A stretch of DNA of 64,000 nucleotides from Gibbula magus (GCA_936450465.1 OW388301.1:23309268-23373267), one strand, 5' to 3'. Counted from the first letter of the stretch, positions 1 to 14,718 are shown. Numbers and translations are program-made. The notes: generated by a model from the sequence alone, not told the origin.

Positions 1-295
1 AAAATGGTCAAAGGACTGAAGCTATCTCAACAAAACGTTCAATAAATATATGAGTTCACCAACTTCATTTATAATTCTGATTATGATGTAAATGAACTCT
101 TAATCTTTGCACAGATGAAATATAACGACATGCCAATACAACAGACCTCGTACCTGTAATTAGGCCAAATTAATCAATGATACAAAAGTATATATTTCAA
201 ATTATGGTTGCTTTAAATCGCTAACGATTGTTATCGATTGTCAGTCCAGTCAGTCAGTCGCTTGACAGTAGGACTATTGATCGGCTTTCTATGTA

Positions 296-771
296 AACTG
301 CCAGGCAAAAGAAAGAACACCTCAGTTGATTTAAGCATTTGTATGATTTTCACATGTATATATCTCAAGTTTTCGATGTCATAATCTAAAACTGAAAAGT
401 ACAGGTTTTTAGTAAGCAGTCAAAGAATACTTCTACATCTTTTTTTCATTTTAAATTTCTTTAAAAAATATGTTTGATGATACACAATCGTTCATCGACA
501 TATAAGACATATTTTATGTGAAAATTAATAAATGTACCTGAATCTGCACACATTAACAAACATGGTAGGGTCATGTTTCTAATTTCTTACCCCTGTCTTC
601 TTTAAATAAAGATATTTTAACTACAATTTAACCACAGTCACCAATTATTTCATTCAAGCTACTGCAGATAAGTATTATTCTATCGTGTCTTAGTCAAATG
701 CATCTGATTTCTTTTGAATATTGACTTAATCAAAACCATATGAGGTGAGTACTTTATTTTGCCTGTAAGTT
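296..771 (+). mobile_element. Family A TIR element, copy 1 (TA target duplication)
   Basis: TIRs begin AACTGCCAGGCAAAAGAAAG on the left; the right end, read in reverse, is AACTTACAGGCAAAATAAAG. TA dinucleotides at 294-295 and 772-773 flank it. The 476-bp interior has no long frame, so it is a MITE, probably mobilised by a Tc1/mariner-type transposase. Other copies begin at 6894, 7814 and 35337. Confidence 0.8.
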
Positions 772-1849
772 TATTTACATATTATACATTTTGGGTATAA
801 ATAAATATAGGGAAGTACATGTGCAAATAGCCAAATGTCTCTAGGAATTGATAGAATAATTCTGTAAATGCTATTAAAGGGGATATCGGTTGTTGCTCTG
901 TAGATGTTTTACAACAAGTCGAATGTTTTCGTCATACTGTTAGACTTAAGTCTGTGCATATATGTCGCATATTAAAAAGGATTCACGTTTTGACTTTGCA
1001 AAACATGAATTTCCCTTGATTATAAACTTAATATGTTGTTCTTTCATTACAGTTGTGAATGATTACTTTTTAATGAGTGGGGCTCCAAATTTTGCATTAA
1101 TTATATTATAAAGAAGTTTCTAAAAAAACAGGATGAAGATAATTAGCAGACCTCTTTATGGAATGACGTTGGAAAAATTAATGTAAATGACAATAAATTG
1201 CGCGCCTAACGTTTGTATGATGGCATTTCCCTTGTTGAAAATTATGTTTAGAATGTTATGTTTAGAGAACATCGTTGTATTTTATCAAAATTTAGATGTG
1301 GTATTTTACCCTTGTACATTGAAACTGACATGTATGTACAATGTATTGTATTTCAAACAACTTCTATCCGCAAGGCATTACTCCCGCCAGTCTCGATTAC
1401 TGGCTAATTTAAGCCTTGCAGTATTTCCCTAATTTCTGTTCTGGCGAATCCCAGCCCACTATGCATTTGGGTGATGTTAGCACGGTAAAGTGAAGGAAAT
1501 GGAGCAAGGTTTAAACCATCCAGGGGGAAGAGTTATGCCTTGCATATGGCAATATGAGACAGTGTACAAAAACAACATTGAAGGCTACTAAACCTTGTTT
1601 TAGAAGTGTCCGTAGTTTGAAATCAGCACCGAAATTATATGTAAAAATAAATACGTGAGGTGAAATCCGAAAAACGTGTTCATGATATGATTGAATATGT
1701 ACAAATTTCATCAATTCTACATTAAATTTCTCTGACCATAAAAAAATGAAAACAATTTAAACCCTCAAGTAAAGAAGTATGCATCCAATTGCATCCATTT
1801 GGAAGGATCGAGGAGAAATACGTAAGAGGTTTGCGGAAGTGTTAGAAGA
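772..1849. other. AT-rich DNA, no gene seen
   Basis: Only short unrecognised open frames. I see no repeat or motif cluster. Confidence 0.5.
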
Positions 1850-2167
1850 TTATCCGAAATTGTCCAAAATTGTCGACATAGATAGCCTTCTTTGACTTAA
1901 CTTTGTTGACGCGTCTTTACTTTAGGACGTAAAAAAACAAGCCAAAACTGCCTTTTTGACTCTTCAATCTCGTCTAGTTAAGGAGATTCGAAAAGGACGC
2001 CTTCTAAATTTGTTAAAAGATGTGTTTCTTAGAAATATGAACACGTCAGATATGTATTGAAATTTCAAATTTAATTGGCCCCTGAAGCGTTAGGTATCTC
2101 TGGTTCAGTCGTGTTTGTCACTCATGGATTATTTTGTATGGTGGCGTTTCTTTTGCGGTTGAGTGTA
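1850..2167 (+). mobile_element. Family D element, right part
   Basis: The right end GGTGGCGTTTCTTTTGCGGT followed by TGAGTGTA matches the element behind gfi1. The interior (CCTTCTTTGACTTAACTTTG, AAACAAGCCAAAACTGCC, GTCTAGTTAAGGAG) matches the 55.6 kb copy. No left TIR was found. Confidence 0.6.
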
Positions 2168-2561
2168 TGCTACCTAACAGTAAGATATCAATCAGTAACA
2201 TTTTGAGCCAGATAGGACTTAGTAATATTAGTGATACTCAAACAAGTAAACAGCCAATGTCAAACTATCTTTAAAATATTGATACTTTATAGGAAGAAAT
2301 ATCAATTATGCAAATCAAGCAACAGCCACAAAAGACATACAATCACTTCCGATTCCTCCTGCAGAGCTTCTGAAAATGACACTCCTGAATATCATGTTTG
2401 CATGACGGTTATGGATAATAAAGCACCTATAACTGAATCAGATAATTATCCCTCCCGTGACCCTTAACCGCTTCTTGACCTGTGGTTAGTCTCGTGGGTG
2501 AGTCCATACATCATCACCCCTCGGGCTCACACAGACCCCCCTTGTAACAATATAATAGCCG

Positions 2562-2747
2562 AAGATTTTAAAGCACAGTTGTGTCAGAGAAGTTTTTATA
2601 GCACAGTTGTGTCAGAGAAGATTTTATAGCACAGTTGTGTCCGAAAAGATTGTATAGCATTGTTGTGTCAGGGAAGATTTTATAGCACAGATGTGTCAGA
2701 GAAGATGTTATAGCATAGTTGTGTCAGAGAAGATTTTATAGCACAGT
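2562..2747. repeat. 28-bp tandem repeat, about 6.5 units
   Basis: The unit is close to AGCACAGTTGTGTCAGAGAA + GATTTTAT, with minor substitutions between copies. A short 9-bp array (ATCGACTTA and variants) follows at 2836-2882. Confidence 0.85.
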
Positions 2748-2882
2748 AGAAGTAAACAATGCTAGTTTGACACAACCTCCAAAGGCCCGTTCTCATGGTA
2801 CGATTTGTAGTTACGATTTGTAGAAACCAATCTCATCGACTTATCGACTTATCGACTTATCGAAATATCGAAATATCGAGGT

Positions 2883-4789
2883 ATAATCTGGTGCACATAG
2901 ATGTGTCGATACTATTGGTTGAAACAAAGATGTAAGGACAAATCGCAGAGTGTGAACGGACCTTAACCAACCAACAATTGAGCTATATTCTTTCACCCTC
3001 ATCTAAGGATTTTGGATATAAAATATTTGTTCAAATTGATGTGATGTATAGTGCTTCAATGTTTCTATGGACATATGTTCAATAGGCCACCGGTGAATAG
3101 ATATTGAGGTTATTTGCTGAGTTTGAGTACGCAGGATCTACTTGAACTCAGATGAAATTACTCGTTTTTTAATTTCATTCATAATGTACAATCAAGTCCC
3201 GCCTTGTATGTAAGACCAAAATGAAGGGGCACAACATGTGTATTGTCCAGTTCAGTTTTAAATTGCTTTTTTGTTATTCCTGATATTGATTTACTTTAAT
3301 TCTATCTATATCACTTGAACAGTTAACTGTACACAAGGTAGATGGATCCAAGAATTTTCGGCAGACTGTAGGCGCCCTTGCGACTGGTAAAGGGTGATCT
3401 TATTGTTTGTTTATAATTAATATTTAAAATGAAGCAATATGCATTTGGAAAGAAACTTTTTACAAAGATACATTTCAACATACGTGACGTTTTTGGTATG
3501 TATAAGAAGTCGGCATAATGTACCTACTTGGACTTGAATTTGGTGACGCACCATTACTGTATGACGTCATAAAACAAGCCAAAAATGATGATGATGTAAC
3601 TATTTCAGTTGTATATGTATTATTCGTTGATTGCAATATCTTGTTTTTTGTATGATATCGTATCGTTTCCACTGGGTGTAGTTAATAAATGTTGGTTTTA
3701 TTTGGCGATCGGGGATAAATATGCAAGTTGAGTGAAATTATAACTAAAATTACAGCACATCAGTATTTGAGCAAGTATTAAAACCAAATGAAATATTAGG
3801 AAACAAAATGAATGTCACTTTAAACTTACCTGAAAGGGGATCCGTTCTGTTTTTAGCGCTTATGATAATTATTGTAATAAAAAACGGACAGCTTATGAAA
3901 CTATGCAAATGAGTTATCATTTTGTCATTTGATATTTTAAAATCGCTGATAGAATTATTAATACATGCATTAAATCATAAACCATCAATATATTTCAAAT
4001 TACAATATTTTCAAATTCAATCAGTCCCTGAATTTCAGTTTTTATTTCAGAAAATACGATGATAAGGTTGTTCATGAATTTATGCAAAAATATGGCGTAT
4101 ATTTTAAAGTTAAACGTATTTCAAGAATAACAATGTTCGAAATCGCGCTGTGCGGGACAGAGAATGGTAATGTTGTTGAAAGAAAAAAAACATTTCCATA
4201 ATTTGGATTAAAATAAGTCCATGGCCGTCACAGGTGTGAAGAAGGAATCACGAAAACGTACAGCCTGTCAACATTGAATGCGGCCAGCTCGTAAAAAATG
4301 TAACAAATTTTAGACATTTTCATGTGCAATTTAAGTTTTTAAAATCTCACAAACGTACAATTTTGCAAACAAAGTGACATTTACAACGGTACGGTAGCTT
4401 CTATAAGTTTCTCTTATTACATCTTGCAACAGCTTGGGTGTCAATCATGAAAAGGGGGAATATTTTTTAAAATACGAATCTCGTTAATGCTGTTGTCATG
4501 GTCCACTGAACAGAATGATTGGCTAAAGTTTCCGTAAAGCGAGACGGCGGAACTTAACGGTGAAGAATGTCTTTATACCGTTTCGTTTATCATTTAAAAT
4601 GGCATTTAAACGTTTGAAAATGGCTAATATTTCGTTTGGAATTTGAGAAAGATAACAAATACTTTTTTTTTTTAAATATAAATATTATATTATATATACA
4701 TGTATATAAATAGTATTTATCCTGTTTCATTTTGCCATTCTTTTATCTTTCTTTTTGTTAATGGGTTGTCAAAATGTCTATAATTTTTT
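2883..4789. other. AT-rich DNA with repeat fragments
   Basis: Apart from the family D fragment (3478-3680) and the short family I match (3706-3790), I see nothing I can support. Confidence 0.5.
3478..3680 (+). mobile_element. Family D element fragment
   Basis: AGTCGGCATAATGTACCTAC and ATGACGTCATAAAACAAGCC are shared with the 55.6 kb copy. Both termini are missing or unrecognisable. Confidence 0.5.
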
Positions 4790-5010
4790 AGTGAATTTCC
4801 AACGAGAAGCTATGCATGCTTCACGTGCAAAGCAAGCTGATATTGACATAAGCACGACGAGGTGTGGTATAATTGACAGGTTGCTCGTGCCAGTCTGGAA
4901 TAACTTGTCCATTTCCTCGTGATTCACGGAAATCATGCACCTTCCCGTGGTTTTTGTTGAATTTCAATGTGCGATTTGTACGCTGACGAAAGTGAAAGTG
5001 TATTCTGGGT
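4790..5010. promoter_or_regulatory. Candidate regulatory island
   Basis: A short GC-richer block with TTCACGTGC (E-box), TGACAGGTTG and CCTCGTGATTCACGG, lying between very AT-rich stretches. Evidence is composition only. Confidence 0.22.
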
Positions 5011-5559
5011 GCAAACAGCCAACGCCTATTTATATATTATAGTAGAAATGCTTCTTTATAAATCAAGATAGGGTTCACGTGGCTTAAATACAACCAGTAT
5101 GCTACGGCAACGAAAATATAAGAATAAGACAAAAAATAATAATTTCATATTCCAAAATCACTCTTTATTAGATTTCGATGAAAAATATATATGTGGCCAG
5201 TAGTGTCCTTAGTTTTGAAGTCCACCGATGCTATACATTATGACGTCATCACAGTTATTACATTTTAGAATCGTGATTCATATACTTGATGATGTCAAAA
5301 TTTTATTATGTCATGTAGTATATGATGTCAAGGCGTTATTTATAACACAACACATATTGATTCCCCAAAGGCATATTGAATGATACATGTAAATGCATTA
5401 CCTTTCGTCAACACAGTTTTAATATTTTAGCGATATTATTATCAATATATCCCCAAAAAACTAACGCTGAGACAATATTTAATACCATATACCTGAAACC
5501 GACACAATTATTTAAAAAGTCAGACATAACTAACGCTAGACTTTAAAACCTCCAGAAAG

Positions 5560-5945
5560 ATGCGCCATTTTGAAATTGTGTAGGGCGAGGGACCTTTGAG
5601 AATTTACAGGAATGAAAACATCGTATCTAATTTGGAACAACACTATCATGTGGGAAGTGTTAGGAAGCGAGCCGCTAACGCTCTCTGTCAGAATAGCCCC
5701 CCAGTTCGCTAACTACTTAATTGACTCTTGCGGGCCTTTCGTAATTACCCCTCGAAACTCTCCAAGACGCTTGCGTTAACTCGGCCTATTACGGTCGCTT
5801 TCTTCGCTCTCGCCCCAGCTCAAATCTCGCGAGACCCGCTACGAGATATCCAACAAAATTAGCAATCAAATTTCATTAATGATCAAAGTCCTAAGAGGCC
5901 GCTAAACAGAGCTTTAAATCTCACGAAGTGGCAACGCAGTGTATT
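5560..5945. promoter_or_regulatory. Candidate regulatory island with TCTCGCGAGA
   Basis: This CpG-richer island contains TCTCGCGAGA at 5825-5834, a Su(H)-type TGTGGGAA at 5649-5656, and TTTCATTAATGATCAAAG-type homeobox sequence. No gene start follows that I can recognise. Confidence 0.33.
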
Positions 5946-6893
5946 AGAGCATCTGAGGGTTGTTTTTAAAAGAAATTTATTTTTTGTATGTCATAAGCGA
6001 CATCAGATCCCTCAGGTGCTATAGAAATGTTTTTGAAAGCTGAGCCGTCGGGGCATTTTTTGCTCGTTATTGATAATTCAAAAGAGCATATTTATCATAA
6101 ACTGTTTTACAGCATATCACTTTATCTTTATGTCGTCCTTGGTTGCATCGCTGAAATGTCGGTAAGATCAAAGGTGTTGGCTGACCACCGTGAACGGTCA
6201 TCCATGTCCGGTCGCAGGTGGCAATAATTAGATAAGTACTCATAACTGTTTTTTGTCAGGGAATAATAATTGACCTGGTAAATTGCAATCAATTACACCC
6301 CACCTTTACTGTTAGATCAATGAATCGCATTGTTAAATACACTCGGACAAATGGAACTTCACCAAATGTTCAACACAGTAAAACGAAATAATGCTGTCGG
6401 GGAAAGTCGATTTTGAAAGTATTTCTAAAACATGTTTGATAAAAGATTTTTCAAAATTTCTTCATGTTTCTTCATGTTTTTTCTAACACTCAAACGGTGC
6501 TGAAAATGATATTTCAATATCGGTTTTGTATGGAAATGAAACTAACAAAATATGTTGTCATTAATGTACATTCTTTGATTCGGTCTTTCGATCACACGAT
6601 GTACAATCGTGTCGATTCTAAACATTAAAAAAGCGATTCCTGGATGAGGTTCGAACCATATAAACTAAAGTACAAAAGAATTGAATTTGGAAGTACGTGG
6701 AGCTTGGCGATATATTGTAAGTATGTCACCTGTTAAGTCATAATTCATAAACGTAATACATAATTGTATTTGTCACATCTTCAATTCAAGTTATTATTTT
6801 TACTTTGAAAATTCAAGCTATTGATTCAACACTATACTTTACTTTATAAATAAGGTACAGGCATTTGAGTCAGTGCACATGGTCTTTATGGTA
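5946..6893. other. AT-rich DNA, no gene seen
   Basis: Short unrecognised frames only. Confidence 0.5.
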
Positions 6894-7559
6894 AACTACC
6901 AGGAAAAAGAAAGTATACACCTTATATAGTTTATCTTATCATATACATATATACTTTTCAATTACAAATATCTTAAGTTTTGACGTTGTACTCTAAAACT
7001 GAATGGATAATGAAGGCGTTTAGTCATCAGTCAAGGAATACTTCACGTGGTTTTTATTTTTTCAAATTAAAATGTTAAAATTTATTTATTTTTCCAAACT
7101 TGATTTTGATAAAAGGCGACTGTTCATCAACATATGAGATACATTTTATCTGAAAATAAATAAATGTGCCTCAGTTTTCACACATTTACAACTTTTAAAC
7201 ATTGTAAGAGTTACGGTAGTGTAAATACGGTGGGCAATACACATTTATCTTGTCTTGTCTGTTCTTTTTAAACAAACATATTGTAACTAAATATTAACCA
7301 GACACCAATGAATACATTCAAACTAGTATAGATACGGTGGGCAATACAGATATATCTTGTCTTGTCTTGTCTTGTCTTATCTTTTCTTTTTCAACAAACA
7401 TATTGTAACTAAATATTAACCAGACACCAATGAATTCATTCAAACTACTGCAGATATGTGTTATTGCAATCTTGCCAAAATCAAATACATCATATTTCTT
7501 TTAAAATATTGAATTAATCGATACCACCTGAGATGTGTACTTTCTTTTGTACTTCAGTT
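6894..7559 (+). mobile_element. Family A TIR element, copy 2 with internal duplication
   Basis: The left end is AACTACCAGGAAAAAGAAAG; the right end reads AACTGAAGTACAAAAGAAAG in reverse; TA flanks both sides. It is longer than copies 1 and 4 because a ~110-120 bp block, including ATACGGTGGGCAATACA and a TCTTG run, is present twice in tandem (about 7217-7325 and 7326-7446). Confidence 0.75.
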
Positions 7560-7570
7560 TACATCGAAAC

Positions 7571-7640
7571 GATGGCGCAATGGGTGACCAGTTTGGATAT
7601 TCAAATAGAGGTTGTGGTTTCGAATCTCAAAATTTATTGC
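7571..7640 (+). mobile_element. tRNA-derived SINE-like fragment
   Basis: TGGCGCAATGGGTGACC (7573-7589, A-box-like) and GGTTTCGAATC (7616-7626, B-box-like with one extra T), directly beyond the right end of family A copy 2. Confidence 0.35.
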
Positions 7641-7813
7641 AGATAAGACTTCCCTTATTGTTTATCTATGTTGATATGTCACTTAACTAAGCCAGTCGAA
7701 GAACCAGTTTCTTTCCCCAAACGTAGATCAACTTCTCAATGAACGATTATATATTACTTACTAGAAAAATTCAAAATTTCCCACATATAAGTTCAAACAT
7801 AAGGGGTGATATA

Positions 7814-8893
7814 AACTACCGGGCTAAAGAAAGTACTCACCTCAGTTGATTTTATCATATGTATGATTTTCAATTGCAAATATCTCAAGTTTGCGATGTC
7901 ATAATCTAAAACTGAAAAGTACAGGTGTTTAGTCAGCAGTCAAAGAATAGTTCAATTTTTTTTAAAACTTAAAAAAATGAATGTTTTAAATTTTTTCCAA
8001 AATTATTTTTGATGATACACAACTGTTCATCGATATATAATTACAAAATGGTTTTGTTACACTTATTTCCGCGTTTCTGATTGGACGAGAGCTCTCAAAA
8101 ACCTGCTGCCATTTCTCGATGAATGCAGATAAAATGTGCTACCATACCTCGTGCTTTCGTACCTTGTGACGTCACAATCCATCAGAACAAACGGCCGTGT
8201 TACTGAACGTAACGTTTTGATGCAAAATATGATATACACATGTCATTTCGTCTTCAAACCTACGCCGATAACTGGAATATACATTCCTTTTCAGAATCAG
8301 ACAATTAAGTTCACCGGGAACACTTCATTTTAATAGATACAAGTCCTCAAGCTTGTTCATCCACTTGCGCTTCGTAAACGGTAGCCATGTTTGAACGTCT
8401 CGTGATATGCTAATGAGGGTTAATCACAAAATGAGTAAACCAGAAAAAAAACGAACCCTGATTGTATACATGTGAATGCTGGGAAAACGAAATTGAATCC
8501 TCTGCCGTTTTGAATTAAGAATTCCTAAAATTTGCTTCAGCCATGTATTGTTGCGTGTAACAAGCTGCTGCCTCCCGTGATAAATGACAAATATATTAGA
8601 TTTGTGTAAATATTTAAAGACAAACTTGTTGATTTTGTAGTTATAAGGATTGTTTTACGTTTTGTGCCTCCGTCGAGGCTACGCGATGTTATACAATTTG
8701 TTGCTGTTATACTTCGATAAAGGCACAAAACATGTAAAACAATCCTTAAATAAGACATATTATATGTGGAATTTAACCACAGTCACCGATTAATTCATTC
8801 AAACTACTCCAGATAAGTATTATTGGATCGTGCCATAGTCAAATGCATCTGATTTCTTTTAAATATTGAATTTATCGAAAGCATATGAGGTCC
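7814..8893 (+). mobile_element. Family A TIR element, copy 3, split by an insertion
   Basis: The left end AACTACCGGGCTAAAGAAAG after TA is intact, and homology to other copies runs to about 8040. It resumes at about 8750 with the family's right half (TTAACCACAGTCACC...CATATGAGGT). The right TIR is lost. About 700 bp of unrelated sequence separates the halves, with an internal deletion of the element's centre. Confidence 0.7.
8041..8749. mobile_element. Sequence inserted into family A copy 3, ending in a hairpin
   Basis: This unrelated block sits between the two halves of the family A copy. Its right part is an imperfect hairpin: TAAGGATTGTTTTAC...TTTTGTGCC near 8643-8668 pairs with GGCACAAAACATGTAAAACA near 8722-8741 and on to 8748. 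The exact insertion borders are blurred. Confidence 0.45.
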
Positions 8894-10419
<1,526 letters not shown>

Positions 10420-11600
10420 TATTACGACGAAACTAATGACGATGATGAAAAGAAAACAATTATAAATATGGATGGTGATACTGACGTTAATGATAAGGGT
10501 GAAGTTGATGATGATAGTGACTTTGATAAAGTTTGTGACGTTGATGATGATGGTGACGTTGATAATGGTAGTGACGTTGATGATAAGGGTGACGTTAATG
10601 GTGGTGGTGACGTTGATGATGATAGTGACGCTGATGATGATGGTGAAGTTGATGATGGTGCTGACGTTGATGATGATGATGTGATTGTTGAGGTGGTGAT
10701 GGTGATGATAGTGATGATTATGGTGATGTGATTGTTGAGGTGGTGATGATGATGATAGTGATGATTATGGTGATGTGATGGTTGTGGTGGTGACGTAGGT
10801 AATGGTGATGTAATGGTTATGGTGGTGGTGGTGATGGTGATGATGATGATGATGGTGTTGTGATGGTTGTGGTGGTAACGATGATTATGGTGATGTGATG
10901 GTTATGGTGGTGACGTAGGTGATGGTGATGTGATGGTTATGGTGGTGGTGGTGATGGTGATGGTGATGATGATGATAATGTGATGGTTGTGGTGGTGACG
11001 TAGGTGATGGTGATGTAATGGTTATGGTGGAGTTGGTGATGGTGATGATGATGATGGTGTTGTGATGGTTGTGGTGGCAACGATGGTGATGGTGATGTGA
11101 TGGTTGTGGTGGTGATGATGATGATGATGATGATGATGAGGTGATGGATGTGGTGGTAACGATGGTGATAATGGTGATGTGATGTTTGTGTTGGTGATGA
11201 TTGTGGTGATGGTGATGATGATGATGATGATGATGTGATGGTTGTGGTGGTGATGATGATGATGTGATGGTTGTGGTGGTGATGATGATGGTATGGTGAT
11301 GGTTGGGGTGGTGACGATGGTGATGATGGTGATGTAATGGTTGTGTTGGTGATGATTGTGGTGATGGTGATGATGATGATGATGAGGTGATGGTTGTGGT
11401 GGTGGTGATGATGATGATGTGATGGTTGATGGGGTAGTAATGATGATGGTGGTGATGATGCTGTGATGGTTGTGATGATGATGATGATGATGATGGTGAT
11501 GATGGTGGTGCCGATTTAAGCGATAATGGTTTTGATGATGACGATGATGATGATGATGATGATGATAATAATAATGAGGTATAGAACGAATAAGGTGTGG
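10420..11600. repeat. GAT/GGT-rich array, about 1.2 kb
   Basis: This is a degenerate trinucleotide array with higher-order units such as GTGATGTGATGGTTGTGGTG and GACGTAGGTGATGGTGATG. The frames across it (Asp/Val-rich on +, His-rich on -) reflect composition, not a gene. Similar DNA recurs at 61500-61790 and 62455-62770. Confidence 0.95.
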
Positions 11601-11884
11601 GCGATGATAACGATAAGAAAATATTATTATAACGACAAGGACCATGATGTCACGGAATCTCGATAATTAATGTACAAAACGAAAAAAAAAAATGATGATG
11701 TTAAACATTGAAATATACATCGAACATTCTTTGATCAAATCGATTGCAACTTATCGAAGTAAGTTCAACACAATAATAACAACAACCATTTATAGTATTC
11801 ATTCAGCTCTCTATGTAAACCTTTAACAAATTTAATTCCTTTATCAAAAAATCCCATATTCTTTGAAACTTATTGATTTAAATT

Positions 11885-12560
11885 TTTATGGGATTTAACA
11901 GTCAAAGAGTACGCCAGTTTCAATTCGGTTTCCCTCTCCATTTCGCGTTTTTGCGACTTAAAGCCTTGCTTGGAGACGAGGCGGTTTTCTAATAACACAC
12001 TCACGCACCAGTTTTTTTTCAACCAATTGTCTTTCCGAAATTTCTGTCACGTTTTCGAAAGATAATCCATTTTTTGCCCTCACAAACCTCAAACTGGTTT
12101 CAACCATCGATAAAATTTGCAAAAAATCAGCTCCTTGCATACGATTTTTTCTTCTTCACTAGCACCCTGCAATGGAGTTGGAAAATTGAATTCTTCGCCT
12201 CAGCCAAGTTGCGATTTGCTAATGCCAACTCGAGTTACCTCCCCTGTCCATTTTTTAACGTCCCTTTCCAAAGAACTCAAATAGATAAGCGGCAGATTTC
12301 ACCCCTTGCTTGTCAGTGAAGATACGAGAAACGCCGTTAGAGCGCGAGACTTGAGGCCCCCTGGGAGAAAATGGCGCTAGCTCATTTCCGCTTTACCAGT
12401 TCTAGTGACCAAGTCACTCGCTTTTCCAATAGGAGAGTTATAAAGGTGTTTAATTAGCAGAGGAAGACGGTAGAGTAAGGTTTTCAACGTGAAAGGGATG
12501 TCAGGTTAGGACAGAGCCCGCTTAAGGTGTCTCCTCCAAGCTGGTAATTCTCCCGACTTA
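11885..12560. promoter_or_regulatory. Candidate regulatory island
   Basis: Some 670 bp of balanced-GC DNA between a GAT/GGT array and AT-rich spacer. It includes AGATAAG (GATA, 12283-12289), GGCGCTAGC, TAATTAGCAG and AAGGTGTC motifs. Open frames on both strands are short and unrecognised, and no repeat structure was seen. Confidence 0.3.
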
Positions 12561-13783
12561 TTGATTCAAGCTAATGCCATTTTGAATCGTCTCACATAGA
12601 ATGATTTTACTGAAATTACCATCACCAATTATCGTTTTTAAAAAATCGTGATGCCGGGGTCGTTGTTTCCACTACTAAATAAACATTTGTGGAGTTTGAA
12701 AGCATTTTCACTCGTATCACTTAAGATGAATTTGCTGAAAATTAACATTGTGAATTGTCTTTGTGTAAATTTTGATACTAGATTTGTTTGTTTTCATTTT
12801 CTGTTCTGATTTTAATGAAAATTATAACTCTTTTTTAAAAAAAATTGTGATTCTGAATTCTCAGATTGTTGTTTTATTCATGATCATTTCATAGCGTTTA
12901 TTTATTTACATTTTCATCTTAGATTGTATAAATTTATATTTCGTACATCTACATCGTATTTTTACCTGGAATCGTTTCTTTCAAGACTTTATCTCTTAAC
13001 TGAGTTATATGTAATTTGACTTGGGTCGCATCAAATAAAATAATTTTACTGAAATTGACCATCACTAGAATCGACGTACATTTCATACGAAATCGTTAGT
13101 TTTCATGACGAAACTTTCTATTTTTAGATGCCATTATGTATGGTCTCATAAAATAATTTATTGGAAGATACCCCAACCTGAAGTATTTAAATTGTGATGC
13201 CAACGGCTGAAATAGCTTTTTTTTTCTTAATGACCACATGTGCTCATAAATCGTTTAACAGTAAAGCGAACCGTGAACACACGCCTTATACATTATCCTT
13301 CAGTGTTCCTGAACTGCTTCGATATAAAGACGTACTTTGGTCCTGAAGGAGTAGCACACGACATCGTTATTGTCTAATAAAGGCAACGTTTTACACGCGT
13401 GTGGCCACATTTGTTCCTTATGTAAAACTTGATGAAACCGTCCGCTGTCTGTAATAACGACTTTGCACACGACTCCAAGTGCTTCTACCTAACCAGTGTA
13501 ATATATTTCTGATAATTATTGCGCTTGGAAAGTCGAGGTAAAATCGTGAACAGTTTAGTGGTATATCCGCATGAGCACCTTTTAATTTTGTGTAGCATTT
13601 AACATATTTCATCGTCAAACAGTTTTAATCACAAAGGCAACACCTTTTGTTTGGATTCATTCTTACAAATAAAAGCGGAATATTATTAAATTATTTTATA
13701 ATCGTTCAGGTGTGTTAACACTAATTACATATTACCTATGCTACAAGTGAGAAATGCCCATCAAAGCCAGTCGAGGTTGCACT
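12561..13783. other. AT-rich DNA, no gene seen
   Basis: Short unrecognised frames. The segment 13220-13620 is slightly GC-richer without clear motifs. Confidence 0.5.
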
Positions 13784-14143
13784 TTAAAGGGGCAGTAGCA
13801 CGTTTTTTTGCAAATTTTATTTTTTCAAATTTCGCATTTATAATGATAGTTTATGTCATGTATATCTACTTTAGAGGACAAAACATCTTATTACATAATC
13901 CAATGTTCCCCTGTGGTAAAAACGGTGTAGCGTATAATACAAAAAATACATGGCAGCCATTTTATTGTGAACACATTTTATTATTTCGAATGACAAAAAC
14001 TATTCCCATGGCTTTACGGAACCATGTACACTCATTTTTTAACTTGACTTTTCGAAGAAGGAATGGTGTTTTACTATTGGTGACATTATTTTTCAAAAAC
14101 ATTGAAATCACCAACTTAAAAAAACGTGCTACTGCCCCTTTAA
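13784..14143. mobile_element. Family B TTAA-flanked TIR element, copy 1
   Basis: The ends are TTAAAGGGGCAGTAGCACG and its exact reverse complement, so TTAA abuts both ends as in piggyBac-type integration. It is 360 bp. An open frame crosses it but is not shared between copies. Confidence 0.8.
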
Positions 14144-14370
14144 AAGTTATAACATAATAATATAGAAATAATGATTCATTTCATTGTTATAATGAACACA
14201 GTTCATTAAATATAGTGTAATATTTTTTCTATTTTATCTAATTAATTTAATAAAACAAACACTTTAGCAAGTTTTAAAGTGAGATCCCATTTGATTTAAG
14301 TCTATTCGATTAAAGAGGAGGAGGATAGGATGCACTACTCGTTTTACGTAATATCCCCCAGAGATATATC

Positions 14371-14718
14371 TTAAAGGGGCAGTAGCACGTTTTTTTCAAA
14401 TTTTCCATTTATATTGATAGTTTATGTTATTTATATTTACTTTAGAGGGTAAAAGATCTTATTACACAAACCAATTATCCGTAGTTGCAATAACTGTGTT
14501 GCGTATTAAGCAAAATTGCATGGCGGCCATTTTATTGTGAACACAATTTATTATTTCGAATGACAAAAACGATTTCCGTGGCTTTACGGAACCATGTACA
14601 CTCATTTTTTAACTTGATTTTCCGAAGAGAGAAGGGTGTTTTACTATTGGTGACATTATTTTTCAAATACATTTCATCGACTTATTTCAACGAAAAAAAC
14701 GTGCTACTGCCCCTTTAA
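14371..14718. mobile_element. Family B TTAA-flanked TIR element, copy 2
   Basis: It has the same ends as copy 1, lies 227 bp downstream in the same orientation, and has a homologous interior (CATTTTATTGTGAACAC, TTACGGAACCATGTACAC). Confidence 0.8.

Noticed and set aside
10468..11645. Asp-rich (+) and His-rich (-) open frames
   Set aside because: Translations of the GAT/GGT array. No start context or domain outside the repeat.
13738..14157. 139-codon frame
   Set aside because: It spans a family B MITE; other copies do not keep the frame.
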